Below, in pieces: positions 53,601 to 64,000 of a DNA stretch of 64,000 bases. The stretch is from Balanoglossus misakiensis (Eukaryota > Hemichordata): positions 6,138,001-6,202,000 of the forward strand of contig CM082588.2 in assembly GCA_040954595.2 (NCBI GenBank), in the 5' to 3' direction. Every line of letters starts with the position of its first letter. The stretch's first letter is position 1. Under the pieces are notes generated by a model that searched no databases, was not told the DNA's origin, and saw only the letters and a list, made by a program, of their open reading frames with translations. The position numbers and the translations under genes are program-made.

Positions 53601-56600
53601 CCTCTGTAGAGGTCCATCATTCCCATAGCAAACAATGAGGTTGGACCAAACCATAGTAGCGGTGGTGGACACACATGCTCACACACACATGCACGCACAC
53701 ATGAACACACATGTACAACATCTGCCATCTGTAATTCAACTGCTAACCTCCATCATACATGTGTACGGACTTGCGTGTGATCACAACCACAAAACGGTAC
53801 AAAATTTTGTCATCTGCTTCATTCAATTTTCAATCACCTTTGGATCAACAACAAATGAATCATTCACACACACACATTGAACAACATCTACCATCAGTAT
53901 TTCAACTGTTCGCCTCCATCATACACAGGGGCTTGGGTGTGTGATCATGTCCACAAGACGGTACCATATTACGAAATTAAGTTCTGTCCTTCATTCAATT
54001 TACCTTTGGATCAACCACCAACGAATCGTGTTCCTCGTTTGAAGTCGCCGACCCAACAGGTCCCTGCTGCGTCTCCAGTAACTCCATGGTTGCGTTCATC
54101 CACACGCCCAACTCCTCCAACTCTTCAATGAAAGTCCGCACTATGTGCAGCTTGTCCTCTAGCATGTGACGGAATTTCGGTAAAGTGGAAGACACATATT
54201 CCCATCTTGTGTTGAGGTTGTGTAATTCTCGCTGTATTTCTACAGTCTTGGCACTGGGCTCACCAGCCTGTACAACTAGTTTCTCACCCTTTTGATTTGC
54301 AGACGTCAAGGAATCTTGACGTTTTGGAAGCTCATCCTCTCTATCCTGTAAACAATAAAATATAAAATAGGGGATTGAGAAAAGCAAATAAATCTTGAGT
54401 TGACATCATTATCATCTTGACAACACCTACATACAACCACAATCTATTTCGTAAGTCTGATGTATGGGTCCAGAAAATCTCATACATTTCTTGTTTATTT
54501 CCACATTGATTAGCATTCTTTTTCTTTCTTTTTACGTATCATTGATGTATTTTAGCTGGCAAGGAATGTTAAAATTCACTGGGGCATGTCAGTTTATTAT
54601 TCAGATTGTCCTGAACAGTAAACCTTTAGTGTCACCATTTCACACTCAAAACAATTTTGACACAGATTGTATCTCTTGTGATAAACCGTTTAAGCACGGT
54701 CGTTTTTTCAGTCAGACATTTCTTTTATTGAAATCTCCCAGATTTTACTAAGCAGTGTGAATGAGATTGGTTTTCACTCTAAGAGGTTGCGACTATAGCT
54801 ACAAAGACCAACATCAAACCTCACTCCATCCACGCTGCAGACAATCATGGACCTCCGTGATTTTTCTTGACTCACCCTGACTTTGTCAAGTAAATCGTGA
54901 AGCGACTCATCGTCGGCCGGGATGGGCAAGGGCTTCTTCATCATCCCCTCGCACTCATCCAACCAAAACAACAAATCGTCTAAATCTTCCTGGAAGTCCT
55001 CGTGTTCAACTATCTCTGCATCAAACCTTTGAAAGACAAAAAAAGAAAACAGATCAAGATATTTTTTTCTTTTTTAACCACAAACATGGTCATTAACAAT
55101 TCCCACCAGGATCTTCCCCTCCCCAATATCACAAGTCCTCCCCTTACAATCTCAGCTGCTGAGTGGCAAGGTACAGTTACTCACAAACCACCCACTCACC
55201 TTTCTCTCCTGTCCGACACCTCCGCGCACACATTCCTCCAGCGGATATTGAGTCCTTCGAGTTTTTCTCGGAGCAGGTTGGCATCCACGGCATTGCACTG
55301 CCTGATGATGTCCTCTCCAGATGCATTCAGTGAAGACACTGTCTTCTGGTACGTTGCTATGCCATCAAGTAAGACCTGCAAGAACACAACACAAAATCAC
55401 TACAATCAATACTGTTCTTTGGTGTTGATTGTTAATGTGGATAAGAACAAACACCTCAAAATGTCATTATGATGGTTAGCTAAGACATTTCATCGTCTAG
55501 ATATATACAGCAAGCATACACAAAATATAAACAGCGCCATCGTGTGGCATAAACGAGCAAGCATCTTAGTGGTAGGGTTCCTTGTTCAATGCGACCCAAG
55601 GCCGTATTTCTAATTCACTGACATCTGAGTCAGTACGACCTCAGACTTCAGACAGAAGGAGCACAGGGTTGACGTACAACTTCCACAACCTGCGGCTACC
55701 AGGTGGCAATGTACCACATCATTCAAGTCCCCATTTTATCAAGTCCATTAAAAACATCCAACTCTTGACACTGCCAAACCAGAAATGTCAGCCACAAAGT
55801 TCACACACCTGCCGGCTTTCTCAGGTTTTTATCGCTTTAATTCCCGTCATTTCCGTTCAGGTTGATTGAACCTCGAGGAAATGCAGGGAGAATTTATTAT
55901 CCGGCTGTATTTGATGAATGTCCGGAGAAACCATAAAACTACCGTGTTGTTTGGCATTTCCTGTCTGTCAGATTAAAACCGGAAACCAATGCACAGAAAC
56001 CATACCAATGTGACAAGCAATTTCATAGCCAGTTCACCAAACTAAAACCTTCATTCGTGTTTATCAGATTATGTGCCATGAGAGTGATATTTTGTTTTTT
56101 TGAAAGGATGAAAAAAGTAACCCAAACGACGATAGACTACACAAGTTTGAATTTCATTAAAGTTCATCAGCATGATTAGCAAGACAGTGACACAACCACA
56201 CATCGTAGACACACATGTCTTCATAGACTGAGTTCCACGTGCAAATTAGTATGCGTTCCACAAGCTACACTTTCAGAGTGCAAAGAGCCGTGAGTTGACA
56301 CAGTTCATTTGAGGAAATACACTTTGTAAGCCGAGCACACAAGTATATCCGAATGAATGGTGTCCAAACTCCGCGTCTCAGCTGTTCAATTTACAGACTC
56401 TGTATGTCTGTGATAAAGAGCCATGTCAGCAGAGTGGACACTTCAAGTGGCACTCAAAAGATGAACCCTCCCTACTTCAAATCTTCCCAGTTTATTGAGT
56501 GCATGGAAGTTATTTTTCAGTTGTCTGAGTAGGAATGCTAATTTTTGACAAAACTAGTCAAAGCCATCTACTAGTATTACACTCAGCTTTTTTACATGTG

Positions 56601-59600
56601 GGTCACTTTATGTTAATGTTATTTTAATTATTTTAAAGTATTTATTCAAATCATTGAAATCTTTTTAAGGATGAATTGACTTTGAGCAAAATAAAACTCA
56701 AATTCAAACTTTCTAATGAGGAAAATTACATGTAAATTTGCCTAACAACCAAGCAAGCAGTGGCAATCAAATGGAGTGCAGTCCACACTACCGGTATGTG
56801 GTAATGTTGTAAACAGTGGTTGCTGTCGAAAATGGCATATATACGCAGTCATAGAAATGCACGTTTACTGGGGCTGAATTAAAGTTTCAGGGCTTTCAAG
56901 AACTTTAGAAAAACCCTACATTTAAAGTAATTTCTTCCTCGACCTGTTAAACAGGATCAGAGAACTCCAATATTGTACCGATCGACAGGATTGCCAGACG
57001 GCATAATGGGGTTGAGACAGAGTAATTGGATGTTAAGTGAATGGCAGAATTGTCCTGTAAAATATGGATCAATCATTCTCACAGGCTGAAGTTGGCTGCG
57101 TGAATGATCAAACGCAGAATTCACCATCAATCAGACCGAAGCTCTCTCCCTCTCTGGTGAAGTCAGCCACCAATAACCCCGCTGGGAACCGTGATGAAAC
57201 GCAATCCATCAATTTCTCTGCCGGCTGCTCTTTTCAAGAGAAACCTCATCAGAAATGTCGAAATTTTAATTTCTCAATGTCTTTGAAATATCCCGTGATT
57301 AAGTTTCTTGTTGAGCACAGTTTACGAGAGGAAAGGCAAAAGTCAAAAGGGACTCCTTTTCCAAATTGGATTAGTATTTCCTTTAATGTTTTAAATGATA
57401 CCTGTGGCTGTAGAAAAATTACAGCTGGCTGTCGGCTCAAGAAAATTTCTCATGTGTGAAAAGTGAGGATTTAGAAGCCATGGCAACCGTCTCCCTCAGG
57501 AAAATTGACTGTGTTGCTTGCAATTTTTATTATCTTCATGTCCTATGTCAGTCTGCTTGGGTATCTGATACTACTGAAAACATATATGCAGGCTTGCACG
57601 CTTCAGATAACTGAATTCATAGAATGTGATCTCGGGTTCACACATTTAAATATTCATGTTATGCAAATTATCAAATTTAAATTTGAATATTAATAAAGAA
57701 CTTATCAATTATGCTAACAACCACCAGGAAAATTAACAGTGTTTTAATTTTTGAAAAATGCTAAATCTTAGAGATATTATTTCCCTTGATGCTTATGTCA
57801 TAGACGTGTTAAATTCTAAATCTAGGCCACTGCTGATTTCACGACATGACCAGAATATTCATATGCTACCTGTCAGTCAGACCTCATTAGCATACCACTA
57901 TACATAAGGAAAAGAAACAGCAAGATAGCAATTACTGTCACTGGCGTCTCCACAATCAAGCCTGATTTGATTAATGCTGGTCTACCAGTGGCTGATTGCA
58001 GACATTTGACGGCACAAACTGCGTACACGGACATTTTATAATCAACGCAGAAGGGAAAATGGACTTCAGATGAAATGTGAATGCAATTGGGATGCTAGAA
58101 ATCAACATGTCACGACTTCATTTCGGTTTCAAGGTAACTTCTCAAGTAGACCTACCATATATGGGCATCCTTCAACTGGCAACTGAGAAGTGGTGATAAA
58201 GAGTTATGTTCCAAATCGATGTGAAATATCGCAGATGACATTTAGCTAAACTGCAGTAAAATTTGAATTGGAAATTTAAAACAAATCTTTACTATATTAT
58301 CTTACTCGGTAAAATGTTAACAAAATTGAATAGAATTTTAGTGCCAAACGCCATCATCGGAGGTGCAATAAAGATATGCATTGAAAATTTCCACCAATTA
58401 CCCAAGCTGATAACTTGCATCGGGGGTTCATAAAAAATAGTGACGGGCCAATTCTAATTTCATCATAAAAACTGAATGTCACCTTCTGTCTAGCCTTGGC
58501 TCTGTCGTAGTCCAGTTCTCCAGAGTGAGTTGTTGTCTCTCGGATAATGTCTTCGGCTTCTGACAGCCAGGAGGCAAGGTCTTTCAGGTCACAGTGGAAC
58601 TGTCGCCACTGCTCCAGGGACTTCTTGAAACGCCTGGAACATAAACAGAAGAATATTCAATGATTGGATGCATTCACTAAGGCAGTAATTTTGTATTTGC
58701 AAAAAAAAATCATCCAATTGCATTTAGTAATCCTTTCAAAACACCGTTCAGCCTAAGTTTTAATTGAGGGCACACAGACCCATATTCTGGATTGTTTGAA
58801 CCCTAGACTGAAGTAGCCTGATACAAAGCTTTTATGTTATAAGAAAGTGTTTTTTTTAATGTAGTCAGCGTTTTCAAAGTTATAGCTGGAGCCATGCTAC
58901 ACCACTTTCCTGATTTCAAAAGAATACAACCAATTTCTTTGCTATGAGCGAAGTACAGACATATCTTATACATTGCGTTTTCCATTACATTAAAAGGTAA
59001 ACTGAACTTCCACTAACTGAGGCAACTATATAGTGCAATAGTATATGATAAATTATTCACACTACATTTTAGTGGAATTAACGTCTTAAATGTCATCACT
59101 GCCTCCATTATAGGGAACATCTGTGAATGTTATTCAGCGCAAAAACTGCTGAAACACCTTTCAGATGTTGCAGACTATGAATTGGTCAGTTACGGAGATT
59201 TCTAACAGTGTTTTACTGACGCCTCAGTGGCGACACGCCAAACAACAATGCGCACTTCTCAGCTCGATGCAGCTGTTGAGAAGTCAGTACAGACGCTCTC
59301 CAGTCCTTCAAACAGTATTAAAACATCTTCTGCGTTTCCACACGGAAACTTCGAGTTTCTCTTTTTACATTCATGGAACAGCCCTTCAGATCAGCTCTTT
59401 GCCGTGAACTGTCTCTCTCGAGGCCAAACCAGTGAATTAAAAGGATTTCGCTGGAGTAAATAATGCAGGCTTTATCATTAAGCGAGACTGTCACGTAGGG
59501 TGGATGGCACCACACGCACACTGCCAACATAGACATTGTATCTAGGGGGCATCAAGAGTTAGTTCTGAGATTACAACAGACATTTCGCTGCTCGCAAAGT

Positions 59601-60138
59601 CGTCGATATCACTGAACTCAATTGCCCCTGCTGGGGTTCATGTATGGCTTTATGAAACTAGATGCCCGTATGTTAAAACCTCTGATTCATAACAGTTATA
59701 AGTTGAGCATCAAGTCAGTGTTGATAAAATACGCAGCCATTCTCACTCTAATATTGTCAAGATACATGTACTGTGTCCTGTAGGGTTTTTCGGACATACT
59801 ATAAAGGATGATACTTCGGTACATACCAATGAGTGATGCCTGATATGATAAACATTCATTCAAAATACTGGGACTTTCACAAACTCTCGAGGAACATATG
59901 GATAGCTGTGAGCTCATCTCCGAACACGTCTGGAGATGTAACTGAATGAAAGAAAGACGTCTTACCCATGCCTGTCGTTGTACTCCCTGTTGACTTTCTC
60001 CCATTCTCCCCGTAATTTATCCATCACCTTCTCAATGTTGGTCTTCTCTGCAGGATCGGCCTGTGAGATGACAACATCTTGCTGTTTGTTGGCCGCGTCA
60101 ACACTGGGGTTGATCGTGTCCAGGGCTTCCTTGATAGC
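31686..60138 (-). CDS. DMD: dystrophin, 3' half (32 coding exons, human exons 43-79 equivalent); 5' end beyond the window
   Basis: Exons, high to low coordinate: 60138-59966, 58633-58483, 55375-55200, 55026-54876, 54345-54004, 53507-53279, 53079-52853, 51431-51314, 51051-50840, 50359-50205, 49424-49235, 41129-40957, 40317-40055, 39834-39716, 39560-39426, 39192-38967, 38422-38362, 37995-37859, 37436-37232, 37075-36990, 36796-36639, 36337-36131, 35980-35909, 35572-35436, 35219-35151, 34932-34879, 34566-34503, 34321-34230, 33980-33740, 33338-33155, 32333-32190, 31795-31686. They sum to 5061 nt: 1686 codons plus stop, open throughout. Dystrophin links actin to the membrane dystroglycan complex in muscle and neural tissue. 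The actin-binding domain and proximal rod lie outside the window. In invertebrates one gene stands for vertebrate dystrophin, utrophin and DRP2, so the symbol covers that ancestral gene. Confidence 0.95.
33740..35572 (-). CDS. DMD: dystrophin syntrophin-binding segment and coiled coil (exons 70-75 equivalents)
   Basis: Exon 35572-35436 (137 nt, equal to human exon 70) carries [17 protein letters not shown] and [17 protein letters not shown]. Next come 69-, 54-, 64- and 92-nt exons ([40 protein letters not shown]). The 241-nt exon 33980-33740 holds [20 protein letters not shown] and [18 protein letters not shown], the leucine-rich coiled coil that binds dystrobrevin. The short segment of human exon 71 is missing between exons 35572-35436 and 35219-35151, and I see no copy of it in the intron. 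Confidence 0.9.
35626..35718. mobile_element. 93-bp TTAA/CCC-type MITE, copy 1
   Basis: Starts TCAACCCTTCCACCCC and ends in GTTAA, with the family core (tatagaggtcca, catagaaaacaatgg, ggaccaaaccatgg). It has the same 93-bp length as copies 2 and 3. The inverted repeats are decayed. It lies in the dystrophin intron between the exon 69 and 70 equivalents. Confidence 0.7.
35909..36337 (-). CDS. DMD: dystrophin ZZ zinc finger (exons 68-69 equivalents)
   Basis: Exons 36337-36131 (207 nt) and 35980-35909 (72 nt) sum to 279 nt, the human exon 68 plus 69 total, but the intron sits at a different place, just after the FDMCQ codons. The ZZ motif is intact: [37 protein letters not shown] and the late HP, with the Cys pairs and His ligands expected for two zinc ions. 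It contacts beta-dystroglycan and ankyrin in vertebrates. Confidence 0.93.
36639..37436 (-). CDS. DMD: dystrophin EF-hand region (exons 65-67 equivalents)
   Basis: Exons 37436-37232 (205 nt), 37075-36990 (86) and 36796-36639 (158) encode [38 protein letters not shown] and [20 protein letters not shown]. These match the two EF-like modules of the vertebrate cysteine-rich region. Exons 66 and 67 have exactly the human lengths. The function is to brace the WW domain for beta-dystroglycan binding. Confidence 0.93.
37516..37608. mobile_element. 93-bp TTAA/CCC-type MITE, copy 2 (best preserved)
   Basis: TTAACCCTTTCACC at 37516-37529 is the exact reverse complement of the right end, so TTAA target duplications flank inverted repeats that begin CCCTTT. 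This is the arrangement of piggyBac-family non-autonomous elements. It lies in the dystrophin intron between the exon 64 and 65 equivalents. Confidence 0.8.
37859..38422 (-). CDS. DMD: dystrophin WW domain and start of EF-hand region (exons 62-64 equivalents)
   Basis: Exon 38422-38362 (61 nt, as in human exon 62) and exon 37995-37859 (137 nt, equal to human 63 plus 64) give [20 protein letters not shown] and THWDHP, a complete WW fold with both Trp and the paired Tyr. Then follows [20 protein letters not shown], the first helix of the EF-hand region. The WW domain with the EF hands binds the PPxY tail of beta-dystroglycan. The donor at 37858 (TGTA|gtgagt) was preferred to a GT three bases earlier because it restores ALCMDLL. 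Confidence 0.93.
38967..41129 (-). CDS. DMD: dystrophin last spectrin repeats (exons 56-61 equivalents)
   Basis: Five exons. 41129-40957 ([20 protein letters not shown]) equals human exon 56 in length. 40317-40055 fuses the exon 57 and 58 equivalents ([17 protein letters not shown], then PVGGD). 39834-39716 and 39560-39426 split the exon 59 equivalent with an extra intron ([16 protein letters not shown]). 39192-38967 (226 nt) equals exons 60 plus 61 and ends in the conserved [11 protein letters not shown]. The acceptor at 39834 was chosen because the alternative AG ten bases upstream breaks the frame. Confidence 0.9.
39306..39366. repeat. (GA)n/(GACA)n microsatellite
   Basis: About 60 bp of GA, GACA and GATA units inside the dystrophin intron between the exon 59b and exon 60 equivalents. 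It lies close to the donor of the upstream exon. Confidence 0.85.
41130..49234 (-). other. DMD: 8.1-kb intron equivalent to human DMD intron 55
   Basis: The largest complete intron in the window, between the 190-bp (exon 55) and 173-bp (exon 56) equivalents. In vertebrates this intron holds the Dp116 promoter and first exon. I found no short ATG exon with a phase-0 donor that I trust. Contents noticed: a copy of the 93-bp TTAA element (46676-46768) and small imperfect repeats at about 41925-42080 (cctcttccaagggygaaaat). Confidence 0.6.
46676..46768. mobile_element. 93-bp TTAA/CCC-type MITE, copy 3
   Basis: Flanked by TTAA on both sides (46676-46679 and 46765-46768). The left end TCTTCTCACCCC is slightly decayed; the right end GTGAAGGGGTTAA is well kept. 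The core matches the other copies. It lies in the intron 55 equivalent. Confidence 0.75.
49235..60138 (-). CDS. DMD: dystrophin distal rod: spectrin repeats and hinge-3-like segment (exons 43-55 equivalents)
   Basis: Eleven exons encode spectrin-type triple-helical repeats, recognised by spaced Trp and Leu heptads and close likeness to human exons. Examples are [18 protein letters not shown] (exon 44) and [20 protein letters not shown] (exon 45). The exon at 53079-52853 opens with [12 protein letters not shown] and a Pro-rich stretch and then enters a new repeat ([20 protein letters not shown]), as human exon 51 does after hinge 3. Exon lengths 173, 151, 176, 151, 342, 229, 227, 118, 212, 155 and 190 equal or nearly equal the human exons or sums of neighbouring human exons. 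The role is an elastic spacer and, in vertebrates, a site of nNOS and microtubule contacts. Confidence 0.9.
50655..50690. repeat. (GT)n microsatellite
   Basis: About 17 GT units in a dystrophin intron (between the exon 53 and 54 equivalents). Confidence 0.9.
53579..53671. mobile_element. 93-bp TTAA/CCC-type MITE, copy 4 (decayed)
   Basis: The left end TATACCCTTTCAT and the core (ccctctgtagaggtcca, ggaccaaaccata) are recognisable. The right inverted repeat has been lost into a CA-rich stretch. It lies in a dystrophin intron near 53.6 kb. Confidence 0.6.
55376..58482 (-). other. DMD: intron equivalent to human DMD intron 44 (3.1 kb)
   Basis: The second-largest complete intron in the window. 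It sits where vertebrates have the very long intron 44, which carries the Dp140 promoter. No alternative first exon was found. A 131-codon plus-strand open frame at 57064-57459 has no recognisable domain. Confidence 0.6.
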
Positions 60139-63100
60139 CTGCAATGTCAGCAGAAAGGGGACGAGATAATAAGCTCACTGCAGATACGACTGATGGCATC
60201 CCCACGAAAAGAATACTCATTAAAACCAACTTTTTGCGATTGCGACGGCAATATTGTATGTAAAGGTTATTAATCTGGGCTAGCGAGTTCCATCTCATCA
60301 CTGTGAACAAGAACTAGCCTGACATACAATCTCGCGGTCATTTAGATGAAAATTGTATGCTTTTTTGATTAAGCCTATATATCGTGCTCATGCATCCCTG
60401 AGTAAATGTGAAACGTCTGCTCAGCCAATGCAGGTAACTTTAATCAGGTACTTGACAGTGTAATGGAACCTTTTCAGAGATCAAATTGTGATGAACTGAA
60501 ATGCCGTCTCTGATTTCAATCTCATGGATGTTGGATCCACAGACTCTTGGTGGCTTTCAAACACCACAAACAGACAATACCATAGAAAATGTAAATATCA
60601 CACACTTATACAGTAATACAAACATTCTTTGGACACTTTCCATATATACGTATTTTCAGACAAAACCATTCACACAGAAGGATTACGATTATGATGTCCA
60701 AAACACAAATGAAAGGCATAACTTTTACTCTATAGACAGAAAAAACAGATGTACACACACATACACTGCGTGCTGAATTCACTTTCACTTCTGAATTTGT
60801 ACATCACATCATACATGAACAGGATATCAGGTCATTTGCATACTCACTCATATACAGACAAAGGTAAGTCAGTTTAGAGACAAAACAGTGTATACTGATC
60901 CTGTCCAGATGGTCAATATCAGTAATTCTTCCACACGAGAGGAAAACAACCATGAAAACTTCGGCCTGTGTTTAACTGGTGATGAAGTAGTTCACACTCA
61001 CAGCGAAGGTGATGCTAAAATCTAGCCGTACATTGCAAACCGTGTGACTGTTACCCAGTCCTACCCAGATGGTACTGAGACACATCAGGCAGGCATACAA
61101 ATATATATGTATCCATCCATGTACAAAACGTACTAAATATGCGATATCAATCACATATATTTCACACATCATGACTCTCATAATTGATGTCAGAATAATA
61201 AACAAGTTCAGGAAATCCTAAGAAGGCAATTTCTGTGATTTATGGCGTCAAAGCAGACATTCAACAAATGGGTGATCTATAATCGGAAATAATGATTCCT
61301 CCTGATAGCGAAGTTTGTCCTCTCTTGTATGATGTCACTGGTGATATGAGGATTTACTGTGTCAAAAAAAACTTTGATGAGGTGCCGGAGTTGTCAGATG
61401 GAGCAAACGCAACGATCCGGGAAAAGCTCTCGCGAACCACTGACTATCCATTTGGAGAGGCAATTACCCTTTTGGAAACCATTCAGTGATGGTTTCCCTG
61501 TTGTGGGAATATAGTGTGCCACCTGAGTTTTTAAAAGTGCCACAGAACGTAATGATCTTGGTTTGACACCCTTACTTTTTATTTCAGCAAAGCCATCAGA
61601 TATAAAATGGTGCTTACGCATCCACTGGGAGATATTTATCAAAGAAACACAGCATGACGCAAGATTATGTTCTACCATCCATGGCGAGACTGCAGTTTAC
61701 TTTCCATGGCTAGATGTTTCAACTCATGATATCATAAACTCAGAGAGTGACTTTTCAATAACTAGTTATTCATTTTAAAAACTGCAATTTATCCAACTTA
61801 TGCCATATGTCTAAATTAAAATAAGGTGACAGGATCAGGTGTTTAAGTGTTATCTATACAAATCCACATCCCTAATTAGTTATACATTGCCCTTTATTTT
61901 TGCTGCTCTCTTTTTCGCAATCTAGCATTCAAGAATTCACTTCTAACCGACTAGAATTTGATTAGTTTCAGCATGAGGATTTGGGTTTCTTAGAGTGTTA
62001 AGCTCACAGTTTACTTGAGAGAAAATCATGGTGCTTTCATCAACTCCACACATGACTGCTCACAGCACTGACGAATGGTTTTGCCTTACGTGGGGGATTA
62101 ACACAGATTGTTTCAATCTCGCAACTAGAATATGTGCCCATGTTGAGTTTATTGAATACAAGAATGAATGTGCCCTGAGGTGGTAAACAGACTAAGGGTG
62201 ATCATTTATCAGTATGGGGGCAACCACAAATTAAATCTGTTTTCCCTCTTGGGAGCGATGTGGCTATATACAGTTTATATTTGCATTTTTAAATTTTTGA
62301 CAGAAACAAATGGCGGCTAAGTGACTGAACAAACCAGACCACGTCATCACCGCAACACGCAAAATAGCTGTAGGACTCTATTCATAACACATGTATTTGG
62401 AGATTTATGGAGCCATTATAGGCTTATCTTGGTGTTTCATCGTTTTCAGTAAATCAGTCCGGAGTAAGACACATTCACCTTCTAATGACTAGGACAAGTA
62501 CTGTTGAAATCACTCTTCTCCGCCATGAAAGCATTTAGAAACATAGCCTGTCGACAGAAGAAGTGATTAACATCGCATCAAGTCAGAGAAAATATTTGCG
62601 GGATGGGGCTCTTAATTTATCCAGGAAGATTCATGGTCCGAATATAGCATCGGTATGTATATTCCTGTGGTGTATGAGAAGCATATATCAGTCTAAGCAC
62701 ATTGTGTCTTGGACATCTAATTGAATTACAAATTACAGGCTGCTGTGCATTGGGACAGCGTTTATCACTCGTGCATGTTCCATCAAATACCTCTTCCCTA
62801 GCAAAACTCTGTCCCGAGTGGCGTTAGGCGCAAAGTAAGATCTAAAAAAAATTCCCTATTTCACACCTGGGTGTATTGACGCTATGATATCCGACACTTC
62901 ACTTTTTTCCCTAGTTTAAGAATGACGAAAAAGCTGAATCCAGAAATGACACACAACGGAAACTTCTGTCTTTCATAGAAAAAAACTTACGGCATCCAAA
63001 AGACAAAACTTCAGCCTTCAACTGAATGCATTCATCCTATTGTTATCAGAGCCGATAGACGATGAATGAATTATCACCACATTAATAAAAACACCTACAC

Positions 63101-64000
63101 TTTTGAAACTAGAAAGATTACTTGCATTTAATAATTGCTTGCAGACAAAGACTTGATTGAAAGCACTCTGGAAGTAATTAATAATCAGTGGAACAAAGGT
63201 CACGTTATTAGATGCTCAGGCAGGATAGTAACGAGCCAGTTTCCAATGTATGGTGATCAAATTCCAGCTCATGCCCACAACGACAATACACTGATAATCC
63301 GTCAAGAAAGATGTCAGTGCACACAATATCTGTGATTAAAATCTGATGCGTTGAGATTAACATCAGAGGTCTCCCTACACTGCAAAGCCTGGCTTCGTTT
63401 TATGACCGTAATCCCTACACGCAATGAAATTCTGAAATATTATTCTGTTGACTTTGATTGAAAATTGATTTTGCGATGCGACGTGACTCTCCCTGTAAGC
63501 TGAACACACAAAAACCCAAGGCTCCTAAAAAACAAGAAGAAACCAGACACACTGACTGTAAAATCGGTACGTGACTGTGTGTATCTCTCTTGTGTTCTTA
63601 TTAAAACCAATGAAACTACCTCGTTCGATCACAGGTTGCAGGGCTGTACGCGAGCGAGAGTAATCAGCTTCCAGATTCACTGTCATCCTCTGGGAAAGTC
63701 AGATACTTGGCCAATAACGCTGCTTGCATGACAAACAGTGCAGCCCTCTATATTTACACTCCAGAGGGTCCAGCAATGCCGACATGCGGACAGAACAGCC
63801 AACCAGGGTATCGTAATTGTGTCTGAGTTTACATGTTACTGACACGAGAAGACAAAGTCCGGCTCCTTGTCTTGAGATAATTACAAGTGCTAATAAGTCT
63901 GTCGGACAGACTCCTGTTTTCCCTCTGCAGGTTTTGAAACATAGGCAATAGTGGTGTACGTGTCTGACCACTCAAACTGTCATCCTCTTTGACAAAACTG
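60139..64000 (-). other. DMD: dystrophin intron upstream of the exon 43 equivalent, running off the window
   Basis: No further dystrophin exon (Trp/Leu heptad open frame with paired splice sites) is visible in the last 3.9 kb on the minus strand. Exon 60138-59966 begins in phase 0 after a good acceptor (cattgcag), so the gene continues beyond the end of the window. Confidence 0.6.

Noticed and set aside
57064-57459. 131-codon plus-strand open frame in the intron 44 equivalent
   Set aside because: No recognisable domain and no splice partner. It lies inside an intron on the opposite strand.

Overview
This is eukaryotic genomic DNA: split genes with GT-AG introns, long microsatellites, minisatellites and MITE-like elements, and no operons. 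The dystrophin exon lengths match human DMD very closely, and the dystrophin C-terminus is of the pre-vertebrate type. Together with compact 0.2-1 kb introns this points to an invertebrate deuterostome, most likely a lancelet (Branchiostoma-like). The species is an inference.

Layout. (1) 1-5833: no supported gene; long GGAT and GAT microsatellites and a small hairpin element. (2) 5834-12790, minus strand: an Fe(II)/2-oxoglutarate dioxygenase of the TauD/clavaminate-synthase-like family. It has one set of downstream exons (2-4) and three tandem, intact, mutually homologous first exons (8094-7558, 11235-10690, 12790-12245). All three carry their own start codon, a mitochondrial-type presequence, the HxE metal motif and a splice donor at the same codon boundary and phase. 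This resembles a variable-first-exon cluster and is the best candidate for something undescribed here. (3) 13949-16223, plus: a 7-exon gene for a 179-residue protein I do not recognise. (4) 17573-21660, plus: a complete 9-exon SETD4 lysine methyltransferase (430 aa). (5) 21661-29846: gene-free, dominated by two interleaved satellites, tandem duplications and two near-perfect hairpins. (6) 29847-64000, minus: the 3' half of a dystrophin gene, 32 coding exons equivalent to human exons 43-79. It covers the distal rod with a hinge-3-like segment, WW, EF-hand region, ZZ, coiled coil and C-terminal tail (1686 codons, in frame throughout), with a 3' UTR of up to about 1.8 kb. The window ends in an intron upstream of the exon-43 equivalent.

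The genes do unrelated jobs. SETD4 and dystrophin are convergent across the satellite block; the dioxygenase cluster and the 179-aa gene are divergent. Dystrophin introns hold four copies of a 93-bp TTAA-flanked, piggyBac-type MITE. Exon boundaries were read by hand from splice consensus, frame and homology remembered from the human proteins; no alignment or search was run.
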